Made by a program: the position numbers and the translations under genes. From assembly GCA_003151275.1 (NCBI GenBank), contig PLXC01000048.1, positions 8,485-50,432 on the forward strand: a stretch of DNA of 41,948 bases. Direction: 5' to 3'. Below the pieces are notes generated by a model, which did no database searches, was not told the DNA's origin, and saw nothing but the letters and a program-made list of their open reading frames with translations. Positions 9,643-17,418 of the stretch are shown here, in pieces; positions within the stretch are counted from its first letter, which is position 1, and the number at the start of each line of letters is the position of its first letter. Source of the DNA: Candidatus Melainabacteria bacterium. GTDB taxonomy: Bacteria; Cyanobacteriota; Vampirovibrionia; Obscuribacterales; Obscuribacteraceae.

Positions 9643-11940
9643 TTGGACACTTTAGTTCTCGACCAAATTATTCTAGATGCCGACTCTGATAAATGCGAAA
9701 TCTTTTTCGAGAAGATGTCTGAGCATCAGAGAAAGTTATTTGCGCCGCGTGCTGTAGAGCTAATAAAAGACTTGAACCTTCGGGTGTGGGAAATTCGATC
9801 CAGAAACGCAGGATCGGTTAAATATACCGGAATCGAAAGCTTGTTCGATGAATCTACCGAGTTATCTTTGCTAAAGGCGAAGGTCGCAGTCCTTTCGACG
9901 TGCACATTGGCTGAGTTGAAAAAACTAGGTGAACACGCACTCCCTGACCCTGAAGAAGCCGCCCGGATCATGCTGGCGCGAAAACCCACCTGGCTGGCCA
10001 CTTGGTGCGACTTTGTCTTACGAGCGGCGCCGAACACTCATTGGGTTACACTCTACAGACTTGAACAAACAGGAGTAAAAATTGAACGCACGTCTAATTA
10101 CTGGTTAGGTCTGCACAATAGTTTGCTAATTTCGCCACGTGTAATCGAAGAATTGATCCGGAAAGATCCAATTTTGCGGAGCGAAATTTGGGACATGTTA
10201 GATGATAGCAACGTCACACGAAAGCTGTCTGAACCAGTATTGGTAGCGTACGAAGCTTACGCAGTGTCGAGCATGCGCGCATTCCGTAGAACCCATTCAG
10301 AGTCGACGTTGAGCTCAATAGATGGGCCCAACGTGGGCAAATTGGAAATATTCGAATCCCATTTATTTGGCCCAAATGAACAAAATAGCGCGCGGCAAAG
10401 TTCAGATCTTTGGAGAAATCTGTTAGTGCAACTGGCAACAGAGAGCTTAATTGATCGTGAAAAACTGATTGAGTACTCCTTCGCAGCGCTTCTTATTGCC
10501 GGCGAGAAAGCGTTTAAGAATCGGAGTGCGTTCTTCGCAATTCATTTGAATGAAGCATTGACTGAAGACTGCGTCAAGAACTATTCAAACAGCTATGTAT
10601 CTCTGATCGGAGCGATTCATAAGGACGTTGCGATTTATGCTTTAAACACGTTATTGAAAATGCATACGAAATTTCTAAATTGCTCAGATATTTGTCACAA
10701 TATTACGCTTACTTTTTTGAACAAGGATAAGGTGGCTGCCGAAACAGCTCTGACATTGCTAGAGCGATTAGTCATGCACTATCCAGAGATGAGGAATGTT
10801 TACGGTCCAGCGATTCTTTCGGCTCTTGGTCACTCTACCAAGAATATACAGCGTCATGCACTTGATCTGTTGGATCGTAGCAAGACATTGGAAGATGCCA
10901 CTCTACGAAAGAACTTCTTGCTGCGAACGGAAATGCTGACGGGGCTAGAGAAAACAAAGGCAGTTAAGTTGTTCTCGAAATTCGAAGATGCTATGGACTC
11001 TCCTAAAGATAACTCCAAAATCGCTACGAAGTTAGGAGCAGCTGCAGTTTTCAAGGAATTTTCCAATGTCTCCCAAAAGTCAGAATCAGTTGCAATCACA
11101 AATAAAGAAAATTCCGTTGTCACTGCCAGCGATACCACGAGAGCCTCCTCTTCGAAACGACTCGACCTCTTAAACGAGCGAGCGATCAAACTGAATCCTG
11201 CTCTCCTTTCAATTGTCAGATTCGAAGAAGCAGTTCAATTATACGAAAGTGGTGATGTACTTGATGCCCCAGTAATATTTGACTCATCGAAGTTTCCAAG
11301 CCTGACTAAGCACATAGCAGTGAAGCCGATCTCTGATTTGGACAACTTGATTTACACGCTTTTGAAAGTTGCGAGCGGCACGAGTGACGCGATGGAACTT
11401 GAGACTGCACTTGATGGCATCTCACGTATGTGCGTCTTTCCGAGCGACTCGAAAGAAAAAGCGCAGGCTTTGTGGGAGAAAGCACAGCAGACTTACGAGG
11501 ACGTTTTATATCATGACAAAGAATCTTTTCATCGACTAATGGCTGCTTGGATCCATCGGATTGACGTCGACATAAAGAAATACTTTTATGAGTCATGTTC
11601 CTTTTTTAGTCATCGTTGCCACGCCGTTCAAAGACGAGTTATAGCCAAGCAGCCTGCTGGGTTGCTGGCACTGCCGACACACAGTGGTGGCTGGATCGAT
11701 CCAGAAATTCTTGTTCAGAGAATCATTGAATACTCGCAAATGGAGTCGATTCCTGACCAAGTTGATGTTATTCAAGCACTGCTGAGAATTGCAACTGAGG
11801 GACGATCGAGCGCCCTTAGAGCTGCCGGTGCTCTCAAAGGAGAAGTCGGAGCAGCAGTTCGTTACGCATTGGGTGGAGAGCAAGAAGAAATTATTACCCC
11901 TGCATATTGGATAGCGGCATTTCGGGCAAGAGAGCCCTGA
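9643..11940 (+). CDS. DUF6493-like protein copy B, N-terminal part ending at an in-frame TGA
   Basis: A tandem paralogue of the preceding gene. The duplicated unit starts inside the last codons of the SWIM gene: AATTAAATTGAATTGGACAC recurs at 9631-9650. TTG 9643 is the start, with AGAGGA 17 bases upstream. The 765-codon frame stops at TGA 11938-11940 where copy A has TGG (Trp, in AREPWGTSEEL). The same reading frame then continues without a shift to 12900, so a single G-to-A change split an otherwise full-length gene of 1086 codons. Compared with copy A, a segment of about 12 residues after ALWEKA is missing (11485-11510). The product may be an N-terminal two-thirds fragment, or the locus may be decaying. 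Confidence 0.65.
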   Translation: MDTLVLDQIILDADSDKCEIFFEKMSEHQRKLFAPRAVELIKDLNLRVWEIRSRNAGSVKYTGIESLFDESTELSLLKAKVAVLSTCTLAELKKLGEHALPDPEEAARIMLARKPTWLATWCDFVLRAAPNTHWVTLYRLEQTGVKIERTSNYWLGLHNSLLISPRVIEELIRKDPILRSEIWDMLDDSNVTRKLSEPVLVAYEAYAVSSMRAFRRTHSESTLSSIDGPNVGKLEIFESHLFGPNEQNSARQSSDLWRNLLVQLATESLIDREKLIEYSFAALLIAGEKAFKNRSAFFAIHLNEALTEDCVKNYSNSYVSLIGAIHKDVAIYALNTLLKMHTKFLNCSDICHNITLTFLNKDKVAAETALTLLERLVMHYPEMRNVYGPAILSALGHSTKNIQRHALDLLDRSKTLEDATLRKNFLLRTEMLTGLEKTKAVKLFSKFEDAMDSPKDNSKIATKLGAAAVFKEFSNVSQKSESVAITNKENSVVTASDTTRASSSKRLDLLNERAIKLNPALLSIVRFEEAVQLYESGDVLDAPVIFDSSKFPSLTKHIAVKPISDLDNLIYTLLKVASGTSDAMELETALDGISRMCVFPSDSKEKAQALWEKAQQTYEDVLYHDKESFHRLMAAWIHRIDVDIKKYFYESCSFFSHRCHAVQRRVIAKQPAGLLALPTHSGGWIDPEILVQRIIEYSQMESIPDQVDVIQALLRIATEGRSSALRAAGALKGEVGAAVRYALGGEQEEIITPAYWIAAFRAREP

Positions 11941-11961
11941 GGCACCAGTGAGGAATTAAAA

Positions 11962-12900
11962 ATGAAAATGCCGAACTGTGGCCCGGACGGCGCTACGGCA
12001 CCCAGATACTACTTTGAGCCTCGGGAGATTGACTATTTTAAGAATGATCCGTACAGCGTGTTGAGTTTGGACCTTCCCGACTTTCTGCCTGTGACGAGCG
12101 ATGATTCATCCTTTCCTGAAGTCGAAAGGCGCGGGAGTAGGTCTGATAGCAGGAGTCTTGAGCACATCAAGACGCGCCAAGAACAGCGTAAAAAATACTT
12201 TCTCTTTCCCACTGTGCTGCTACACGACAGCGTTAGAATTGAATTTTCGAAAAGTGAGACTTACATTTGGTTGCACAATCGCGAGTCTTTGCTGGCGCTT
12301 TACGCAAAAAGACTGTTCCGAAGCATTAATAGCACCACCAACTATTTTCAGGCAAAATTGGAATTATTGTTCGACCCTGATGTGTCGATGGCTGGAAACG
12401 GTCGCTATGTGTTCTGTTTTGCAATGTCATCAGGTAGCGATGATTTAAGGCTCTTTGCGGTTGATGCCTTAATTGCGGCAGTAAGAGAATGTCGGATTGA
12501 TGCCACTACTTTTGGTGAGGCTATAACTCAACTTCTTCCGACTAAAGTGCTGACAACCAGTCGTCTGGTTCGTGCCTTGCGAGAAGTCGCTCGTGTGTCG
12601 TCAATGCATGCACTCTTCGCATGGCAGACTATCAGTGCCATTTTGAACCATCCGGATACTCTATCGACTCAACAGTTTCCCTTTTTGGAATTACTGACGG
12701 AAGTCCAAATAGACCATTCCTTCAAACCGGATAAAACACTCGAAATCTTCCTAATCAGTATCCGCAACGGTGGCAAACGTGGCAAACTCGCAAGCGCTAT
12801 TCTTTCCCACAGCGTTGTCGATAATACAAGTCAAAACCAAGCGGCGTTGGAAAGTATTGAAGCAAGAATCAGGATAGTCGAGCGCTGGCAAAACTGTTAG
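11962..12900 (+). CDS. DUF6493-like protein copy B, C-terminal part with its own start
   Basis: This 312-residue frame continues copy B after the TGA at 11938-11940. ATG 11962 is preceded by TGAGGA (11949-11954) at ideal spacing. In copy A the corresponding bases read AAAAAAGATACTG with no ATG, so the start is specific to copy B. The sequence stays close to the C-terminus of copy A (for example AMSSGSDDLRLFAVDALIAA and the final IRIVERWQNC). No obvious decay is seen after the stop, so this half may be made as a separate polypeptide by re-initiation. Homology to the region downstream of copy A ends at about 12903, right after the stop codon. Confidence 0.6.
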   Translation: MKMPNCGPDGATAPRYYFEPREIDYFKNDPYSVLSLDLPDFLPVTSDDSSFPEVERRGSRSDSRSLEHIKTRQEQRKKYFLFPTVLLHDSVRIEFSKSETYIWLHNRESLLALYAKRLFRSINSTTNYFQAKLELLFDPDVSMAGNGRYVFCFAMSSGSDDLRLFAVDALIAAVRECRIDATTFGEAITQLLPTKVLTTSRLVRALREVARVSSMHALFAWQTISAILNHPDTLSTQQFPFLELLTEVQIDHSFKPDKTLEIFLISIRNGGKRGKLASAILSHSVVDNTSQNQAALESIEARIRIVERWQNC

Positions 12901-12909
12901 GCTGGCACT

Positions 12910-14460
12910 TCAGCGCACTGGACGGTCTGTAAGAAACCTGCGGTAAGCCGCGATTGACTGAGGTCCCCAAACACCTTGCTCTAGCTCCTGCTTCAACTGA
13001 CTGCTGGTTGCTCCGGTATTCATGACCATGAGCGTCGCGCCATGGCCATAATGCCAACGAAGATACTCGTATGTAGGAACGACAGGTCCGCCAAGGGCAC
13101 TGGGACTTGCTTCTGATGAGCCCCAGTGTGGATTGCCATGCTTAGCAAGTTCCTTGTATATTGGCTGAAAATCATTTTGAAGTGGCCCAGCTAGGTATGT
13201 TGTCCAGCCAGGACGAGAATAGCTGTTGAATGCCACCGCTATCGGTGCGTTGGTGAAGGAGCAACTGGCGGTCCCCGGGACGCCGGCATTGGCGGCAACA
13301 TGCGTGTAAAGACGAGTTGAGGGAATGCCAACTTTTACGAATTGTTCCGCCCAATAAGCGCCGAAATCTTGATTCACTTTTGCCAAGGCGTCGTCGATAT
13401 TTTTTGGCGGATGTTTTTCCGAGTAACCGATTTTCGTCATTGCATTAAAGCCAAGTCTTACTTTAGGTGCCCCCTGCTTACTCATGAATTCGCCAAGACT
13501 CGGATTTACTTTATCTACGATGGCGTAGTTTTCAATCGTTGGCTCGGACGTTACTGTTAGGCCAGCAAATAGATTCTCCTCTCCAGCTTTCTTCAGACTG
13601 TCGATGCCGTCCTTGATGGGAGGTCCGACGACGTGCGCGACTAGGCGCTCTACTTCAGACTTTATTCTTGGCGCATTGACACACATTGGCGGTGCCAGTT
13701 CTTGCGGTGTGCCCCAGTCAAGATAACGGTGCCGGTAAGGCGTGCCCTGCCAACTGCTCCATTCCACGTTATTCTTATTGTCCGGATTGAAACCGGGTGA
13801 TTGTCGGTCGAAGTAATTCCACAGATCGGGACGAGTATCCCAAGCATAGTGTGTTTCCAAGGACAACAGGAGGCTCATATGCCTTGTTCGCGCCACGCGA
13901 AAAGCGTCCTGGATGACGGTTGTAATCTTACCGGGATAGGCTTTTTCGACCATCCAGAGCGGTATTAGGAGTCCGAAGCCGAGTCTGCGTTTGTCTGTGC
14001 CTGTGGCACCGACCTTTTCGAGTATCTCTTTTGCTTGCCTGTCGATCGCTGAGTATGAGTCAGCCCCTTCGTATATTCCTGGGCCTGGAAGCATGAAAAT
14101 CAAATATTGGATGTCGTCGGTAAATGGTATGGGTATAGGACTAACTGAAAAGGTCTTGGTCGGCTTCAAATGTGCGTCTCGCAGCATTACCAATGTTGAA
14201 TCGAGAACCTGTTCCGCTTCTGCAACCTGACCATTTTGCATCAAACCCTCAAAGCGTTTGACTTTCTCGACGATGAGTTTCGGGTCATTACCGGCCGCCG
14301 CCCATTGCTTTAGAGTGGATGCTACTGTGGCGAGCTTATGCTCCAACCGAAATTGCGTCTCTTTTTCGGGCTGGGCAAAAGTCGGGGATGCCATGAATAT
14401 AATCAATGCGAGGCAGCCAGACATCACAGTCTCGCGGCAAGCTCTTTGATTGCAAAACAT
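12910..14460 (-). CDS. Secreted protein of unknown function, possibly TIM-barrel enzyme-like
   Basis: 516 residues with an N-terminal signal peptide (hydrophobic core SGCLALIIFMASPTFA, probable cut before QPEK). A second in-frame ATG at codon 13 is an alternative start. The body is rich in Trp, Tyr and His in patterns seen in sugar- or glycan-active enzymes (ETHYAWDTRPDLWNYFD, WSSWQGTPYRHRYLDWG, YEYLRWHYGHGATLMVMNTG), but I do not recognise a named family and no catalytic pair can be assigned. It lies on the minus strand, wedged between the end of DUF6493-like copy B and a truncated copy C. Its upstream region therefore lies in that remnant, which suggests the gene or the duplication arrived by rearrangement. 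Confidence 0.6.
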   Translation of the reverse strand: MFCNQRACRETVMSGCLALIIFMASPTFAQPEKETQFRLEHKLATVASTLKQWAAAGNDPKLIVEKVKRFEGLMQNGQVAEAEQVLDSTLVMLRDAHLKPTKTFSVSPIPIPFTDDIQYLIFMLPGPGIYEGADSYSAIDRQAKEILEKVGATGTDKRRLGFGLLIPLWMVEKAYPGKITTVIQDAFRVARTRHMSLLLSLETHYAWDTRPDLWNYFDRQSPGFNPDNKNNVEWSSWQGTPYRHRYLDWGTPQELAPPMCVNAPRIKSEVERLVAHVVGPPIKDGIDSLKKAGEENLFAGLTVTSEPTIENYAIVDKVNPSLGEFMSKQGAPKVRLGFNAMTKIGYSEKHPPKNIDDALAKVNQDFGAYWAEQFVKVGIPSTRLYTHVAANAGVPGTASCSFTNAPIAVAFNSYSRPGWTTYLAGPLQNDFQPIYKELAKHGNPHWGSSEASPSALGGPVVPTYEYLRWHYGHGATLMVMNTGATSSQLKQELEQGVWGPQSIAAYRRFLTDRPVR

Positions 14461-14478
14461 GCTATTGCCTATTGCTCC

Positions 14479-14640
14479 GTTTGAATCATCCGGATACTTT
14501 ATCAGCCCAACAGCTTCCTATTTTGGAATTGCTGGCGGATGTTCAAACAGACCATTCCTTCAAACCGGTTGAACGTGGCAAAACTGTTAGGCCCGATAAT
14601 TTCGGACAAACTTGCTCGCTGATCCAGTTCCGTCCAATTG
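14479..14640 (+). pseudogene. Remnant of a third DUF6493-like copy (copy C)
   Basis: Bases from about 14479 translate as LNHPDTLSAQQLPILELLAD then VQTDHSFKP, matching the C-terminal region of copies A and B. About 49 codons are then missing; the text resumes as VER and, with one base lost, WQNC-stop. Similarity to the bases following copy A continues past the stop (TTAGGCCCGATAATTTCGGA compared with TTAGGCTCGACAATTTCGAA) to about 14640. It is a broken end piece with no start, an internal deletion and a frameshift. Confidence 0.75.
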
Positions 14641-15261
14641 CACTCGCTTTGCCCCGAGATATGCAACATATTGGAATGTATGCGCGCGTTTTGTCATGCG
14701 CAAGATTCCGCGATGGTGGGGCACCGCCCTTGATGGCGCCGCAGTATTAGCTGGTGAGAGATCTGAGTTGAGCGTGGGCTCCACTACTGGTGCTAATGAA
14801 GCGACATCTACGGATTGGATCGGGTTGTTGATTGCAGGTTTAGTGACTGCTGGTATGGTTGCTGGAATGGTTATCGCTGGCTTGGTTGGAGTTGCGCTAC
14901 AGCAATAGACAGGCGCCGTTCCATCCATGCCGATACGTCTGGCCGCTTCGCGTGATAAGTCTATACCGCGACCTCGCACGTAGGGACCGCGATCATTGAT
15001 CACTACGACGCAAGAGCGCCCGTTCCTCAGATTCTTGACCGCTAATTTTGTCCCGAATGGTAATTCTTTGCTAGCCGCAGTCATTTTGTTTTGGTCGTAG
15101 ACCTCGCCTGATGCTGTCTTTTTTCCATCAAATCCTGGTCCGTACCAGGAAGCCACAGTATTAAATTCAATATCCGTTGGAAGCACGGCCAGTGGCAAAA
15201 ACAGGCACGTTCCAGTCGCGATGAGATGCTCCCATCTTGAGTGAGAATTTGTAGGTTTCAT
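14587..15261 (-). CDS. RlpA-like double-psi beta-barrel protein with Pro/Thr-rich tail
   Basis: GGCGGA seven bases before the ATG at 15261 supports this start (224 aa) over the TTG at 15276. A hydrophobic segment near residues 15-30 acts as signal or anchor. Residues about 35-115 are a double-psi beta-barrel of the RlpA type: TVASWYGPGFDGKKTASGE, LPFGTKLAVKNL and VVVINDRGPYVRGRGIDLS, including the Asp-Arg-Gly-Pro core. RlpA proteins act on peptidoglycan at septa or daughter-cell separation. The domain stops abruptly after GTAPV and a Pro/Thr-rich tail follows. The last roughly 18 codons are antisense to the DUF6493-like remnant region, so the C-terminus may have been remodelled. No SPOR domain is present. 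Confidence 0.78.
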   Translation of the reverse strand: MKPTNSHSRWEHLIATGTCLFLPLAVLPTDIEFNTVASWYGPGFDGKKTASGEVYDQNKMTAASKELPFGTKLAVKNLRNGRSCVVVINDRGPYVRGRGIDLSREAARRIGMDGTAPVYCCSATPTKPAITIPATIPAVTKPAINNPIQSVDVASLAPVVEPTLNSDLSPANTAAPSRAVPHHRGILRMTKRAHTFQYVAYLGAKRVQLDGTGSASKFVRNYRA

Positions 15262-15309
15262 TAGTAAATCCGCCAAACTAGTACACTTAGTGCTTATGCT
15301 CTAGGAGCG

Positions 15310-15332
15310 ACTCTCAATCACGGTTTGAGAGT
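15310..15332. repeat. Inverted repeat upstream of the rlpA-like gene
   Basis: ACTCTCAA and TTGAGAGT are perfect 8-bp arms around a 7-base loop, about 50 bases upstream of the rlpA-like start. No T-run on either side, so an operator or mRNA leader hairpin is more likely than a terminator. Confidence 0.4.
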
Positions 15333-15412
15333 AAGAACCATTTCATATAACAGCAAGCAGCCTTGTGAAGTGCGACGGGCGTTGGAACAAATGAGCTAGC
15401 CGAAGCGCTGAT

Positions 15413-15973
15413 TTACTTGGCGACTGGACGCACGTTGATTAGCTTCACTTTAATCGCATCAGCTTTTGGATTATTGTTTTTCTCCAGAGCTTCCAAATAC
15501 TTTTCATAGACATTAACGAGTCTAGGACTGTCCGGTCCGTGCAACCGTTCGGATCTCACTGCAGCCTGCTCCAAAAAATCGACCGCGCCGGAAGCGGATC
15601 CATGTGCTAGATGCCATTCTCCAACTTTCTGGAACGCTTCGATAACAAATGGATGTTCTGGCCAGAAGTTTTCTTCCCCGATAATCAGCGCATAGCGAAA
15701 CAATGACTCCGCTTCTGCATATTGATTCATACCGTAGAATGTCTGCGCTAAGGATGCCAGTTCTTGAGCCGCTTTCGAGACCAAGCCCAATTGATGCAAC
15801 GGCAGAATCAGTTCTGGATCATTCTCGTTCGTATTGTTGGAATGAATCTCAAGCACTTCTTTGTACAATTTTTCAGCTTGCTCAAATTCATTCTGAGAGC
15901 AATGCAGCTGCGCTAAATAGTTTAAATTTACGGTCCGACTGATGTCTTGCTTGAATTCCGCTTTGTTAGCCAT
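15413..15973 (-). CDS. Tetratricopeptide repeat protein
   Basis: A 186-residue cytosolic protein with about three to four TPR-like helix pairs: LNYLAQLHCSQNEFEQAEKLYKE, LASLAQTFYGMNQYAEAESLFR and VGEWHLAHGSASGAVDFLEQA. Spacing of about 42-50 residues and the (N/E)xxxAExLxxxAL pattern match the kinesin-light-chain type (TPR_12). Such proteins are protein-binding scaffolds; no partner can be named. A GAGAGAG stretch precedes the ATG. The promoter region would be the 355-bp gap that holds the palindrome array. Confidence 0.75.
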   Translation of the reverse strand: MANKAEFKQDISRTVNLNYLAQLHCSQNEFEQAEKLYKEVLEIHSNNTNENDPELILPLHQLGLVSKAAQELASLAQTFYGMNQYAEAESLFRYALIIGEENFWPEHPFVIEAFQKVGEWHLAHGSASGAVDFLEQAAVRSERLHGPDSPRLVNVYEKYLEALEKNNNPKADAIKVKLINVRPVAK

Positions 15974-16065
15974 TTATATCTCTCTCTAGGTGCATTACAC
16001 TTTTCCACGACAGAGAGGCAATGTCTCGCTGAAGCCCCGCGTCCGACCCAATCTAATCTCTTCCC

Positions 16066-16092
16066 TGGGAGCGCCGGCACCCTTGCCAGCAC
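16066..16092 (+). repeat. Dispersed REP-like hairpin element, copy 2
   Basis: TGGGAGCG followed by GCCGGC-ACCCTT-GCCAGC; one mismatch in the stem. Same head and layout as the element at 4693-4717, here outside any gene. Confidence 0.65.
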
Positions 16093-16156
16093 ATAACAAC
16101 TGTGAGTGCCCCATCCTGCCGTCCATTGTTCCACACTGTTTGCAGTGCACGTAGTT

Positions 16157-16307
16157 TTTGAACGCCGAGCGATATCGCTCTGAGATATGGAGGGATTTGA
16201 ACGCCGAGCGATATCGCTCTGAGATGTGGAGGGATTTGAACGCCGAGCGATATCGCTCTGAGATGTGGAGAGATTTTGAACGCCGAGCGATATCGCTCTA
16301 AGATGTG
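16157..16307. repeat. Four 39-40-bp tandem units, each with a 14-bp palindrome
   Basis: Units start at 16157, 16196, 16235 and 16275. Each begins TTTGAACGCC and contains the perfect palindrome GAGCGATATCGCTC (16167-16180, 16206-16219, 16245-16258, 16285-16298), then TGAGAT(A/G)TGGAGGGA. Units 1-3 differ by one to two bases; unit 3 has one extra T and unit 4 ends early. There are no unique spacers, so this is not a CRISPR array. The palindromes could be protein-binding sites or cruciform/RNA hairpins. Confidence 0.9.
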
Positions 16308-16328
16308 CCCGTTGTCGATGGGTCGCGC

Positions 16329-17174
16329 TCAGCCAAATTGTCCTTCGAAATAGTGTCTTAAATTCTGCATCAGGGTAGTCCCTGGACCATCTACGACTTG
16401 CTGAGCTCCCGCTTCAGTCAGACTTGATTGAACTGCTTTTTTCCCGGGGACGATGATTTTAGACGGATCCAGTTGCGTGCTCCGCACAATATCGGATGAC
16501 GGAAGCGAGGTTGGACCGCAATTGTTCCATACCTGCTTGATCAGCTCGACCGCCTCCATCACACGTTCGACCGTAATTACGTGTCCAAAGCCAACCGGGA
16601 CTATTTTGTATTGTCGAGAGTATCTTGACCCGGTTGCTATTTCTGACACCGCGTCAGCCACATAGTAAATTTTCTTATTGCCCAACTTGGAAACATACTC
16701 AAAATGATCTCTACCTTTTGAAAATTTTTCCCTTCGGCCAAGGACTTCATACATGTAATCAGCAATCTCACGACCTTGTCGACCCAAAAACCACTCGTCT
16801 AAGATCTCCTGTTCCACCGCCGAAGTAATGAAGTTCTGAATGCCACCACTTTGCAGATCTCTAAGCAACTCTGCTGTACCTTTGAAATACTGCGCATTCC
16901 TTGCGGCATCCGCTACCAAAATATTGTAAAAATCCGCCGCCGAGTCCACATCCAACGCAGAGCTTTCGCACTCCGAGTTGTACAGTCTCATTTTCTCGGC
17001 GCATGAAAATCCTGACTTTTCGAAACCAAAACTGATCAGACTCTCCAATGACGTTTTTGCTCGCTGTTCTGGAACAAAGAAAACCCACATTGCGTACGCG
17101 AACGCCACTGGATTGATGTGCATGCGGTCGACTAGCACACCGTCTCTAATCCACATGACTGCAGTTTTTAGCAT
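16329..17174 (-). CDS. HAD-superfamily protein lacking the nucleophilic aspartate
   Basis: From the ATG at 17174 (281 aa; a GTG at 17195 is the longer choice). The N-terminus VMWIRDGVLVDRM is HAD motif I (hDxDG(T/V)hhD), but the first, nucleophilic Asp is Ile9; Asp11 of the second position is kept. FITSA (about 125) fits motif II and KIYYVADAVSEIATGSR (about 180) motif III/IV with GD changed to AD. A helical cap lies between. The fold fits phosphoglycolate-phosphatase-like HAD proteins, but normal phosphoryl transfer looks impossible, so a binding or regulatory role is likely. The last 60 residues extend beyond the HAD core. Confidence 0.6.
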   Translation of the reverse strand: MLKTAVMWIRDGVLVDRMHINPVAFAYAMWVFFVPEQRAKTSLESLISFGFEKSGFSCAEKMRLYNSECESSALDVDSAADFYNILVADAARNAQYFKGTAELLRDLQSGGIQNFITSAVEQEILDEWFLGRQGREIADYMYEVLGRREKFSKGRDHFEYVSKLGNKKIYYVADAVSEIATGSRYSRQYKIVPVGFGHVITVERVMEAVELIKQVWNNCGPTSLPSSDIVRSTQLDPSKIIVPGKKAVQSSLTEAGAQQVVDGPGTTLMQNLRHYFEGQFG

Positions 17175-17418
17175 TGAAATTGAGTGTCCTAACACCAGTT
17201 AAAGAGAAATTTGATGCTTCATCTTCACCTTCTCATCCAACTGAGCCTGCAGCGTTCTGAGGAGCTTTTTTGCCGTTTAGATGTCTGCTATACGGAGGCT
17301 TCCCTTTTTTGTAAGCCCTTGTTCGTAAAATTGGTCGGACTAACGTGGGATATACACCATATCTGAACTGTGTATTAAGTGATACATTGAGGTGTCAAAC
17401 ACCCCTGATGGAATCTCT

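Larger units (their letters stand above)
15974..16328. other. 355-bp gap holding two repeat elements
   Basis: No protein gene of convincing quality. It contains a dispersed REP-like hairpin (16066-16092) and a four-unit palindromic tandem array (16157-16307). It lies between two minus-strand genes: 3' of the HAD gene and 5' of the TPR gene. Confidence 0.7.

Noticed and set aside
11938..11940. In-frame TGA read as selenocysteine, given selD in the window
   Set aside because: Copy A has a Trp codon there, no Cys/Sec-like motif surrounds it, no clear SECIS hairpin is seen and no selA/selB/selC is present. A nonsense change is simpler.
14612..14908. 98-codon plus-strand frame with a hydrophobic C-terminus
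   Set aside because: It is antisense to the tail of the RlpA-like gene; its Gly/Ala/Val content mirrors the Pro/Thr-rich codons on the other strand.
16167..16298. Cyanobacterial HIP1 palindrome
   Set aside because: The core is GCGATATCGC, not GCGATCGC, and it occurs only in this array in the window.
16158..16301. 13-residue repeat peptide LNAERYRSE(I/M)WRD read from the palindrome array
   Set aside because: The 39-bp unit keeps the frame for three units but the extra T in unit 3 breaks it; there is no ribosome site, and a DNA-level palindrome explains the conservation better.
16157..16307. tRNA T-arm or CRISPR array in the repeat region
   Set aside because: GTTCAAATCC on the minus strand looks like a T-loop, but the flanking bases do not pair and no acceptor or anticodon arm exists. 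Units are contiguous without spacers, so not CRISPR.
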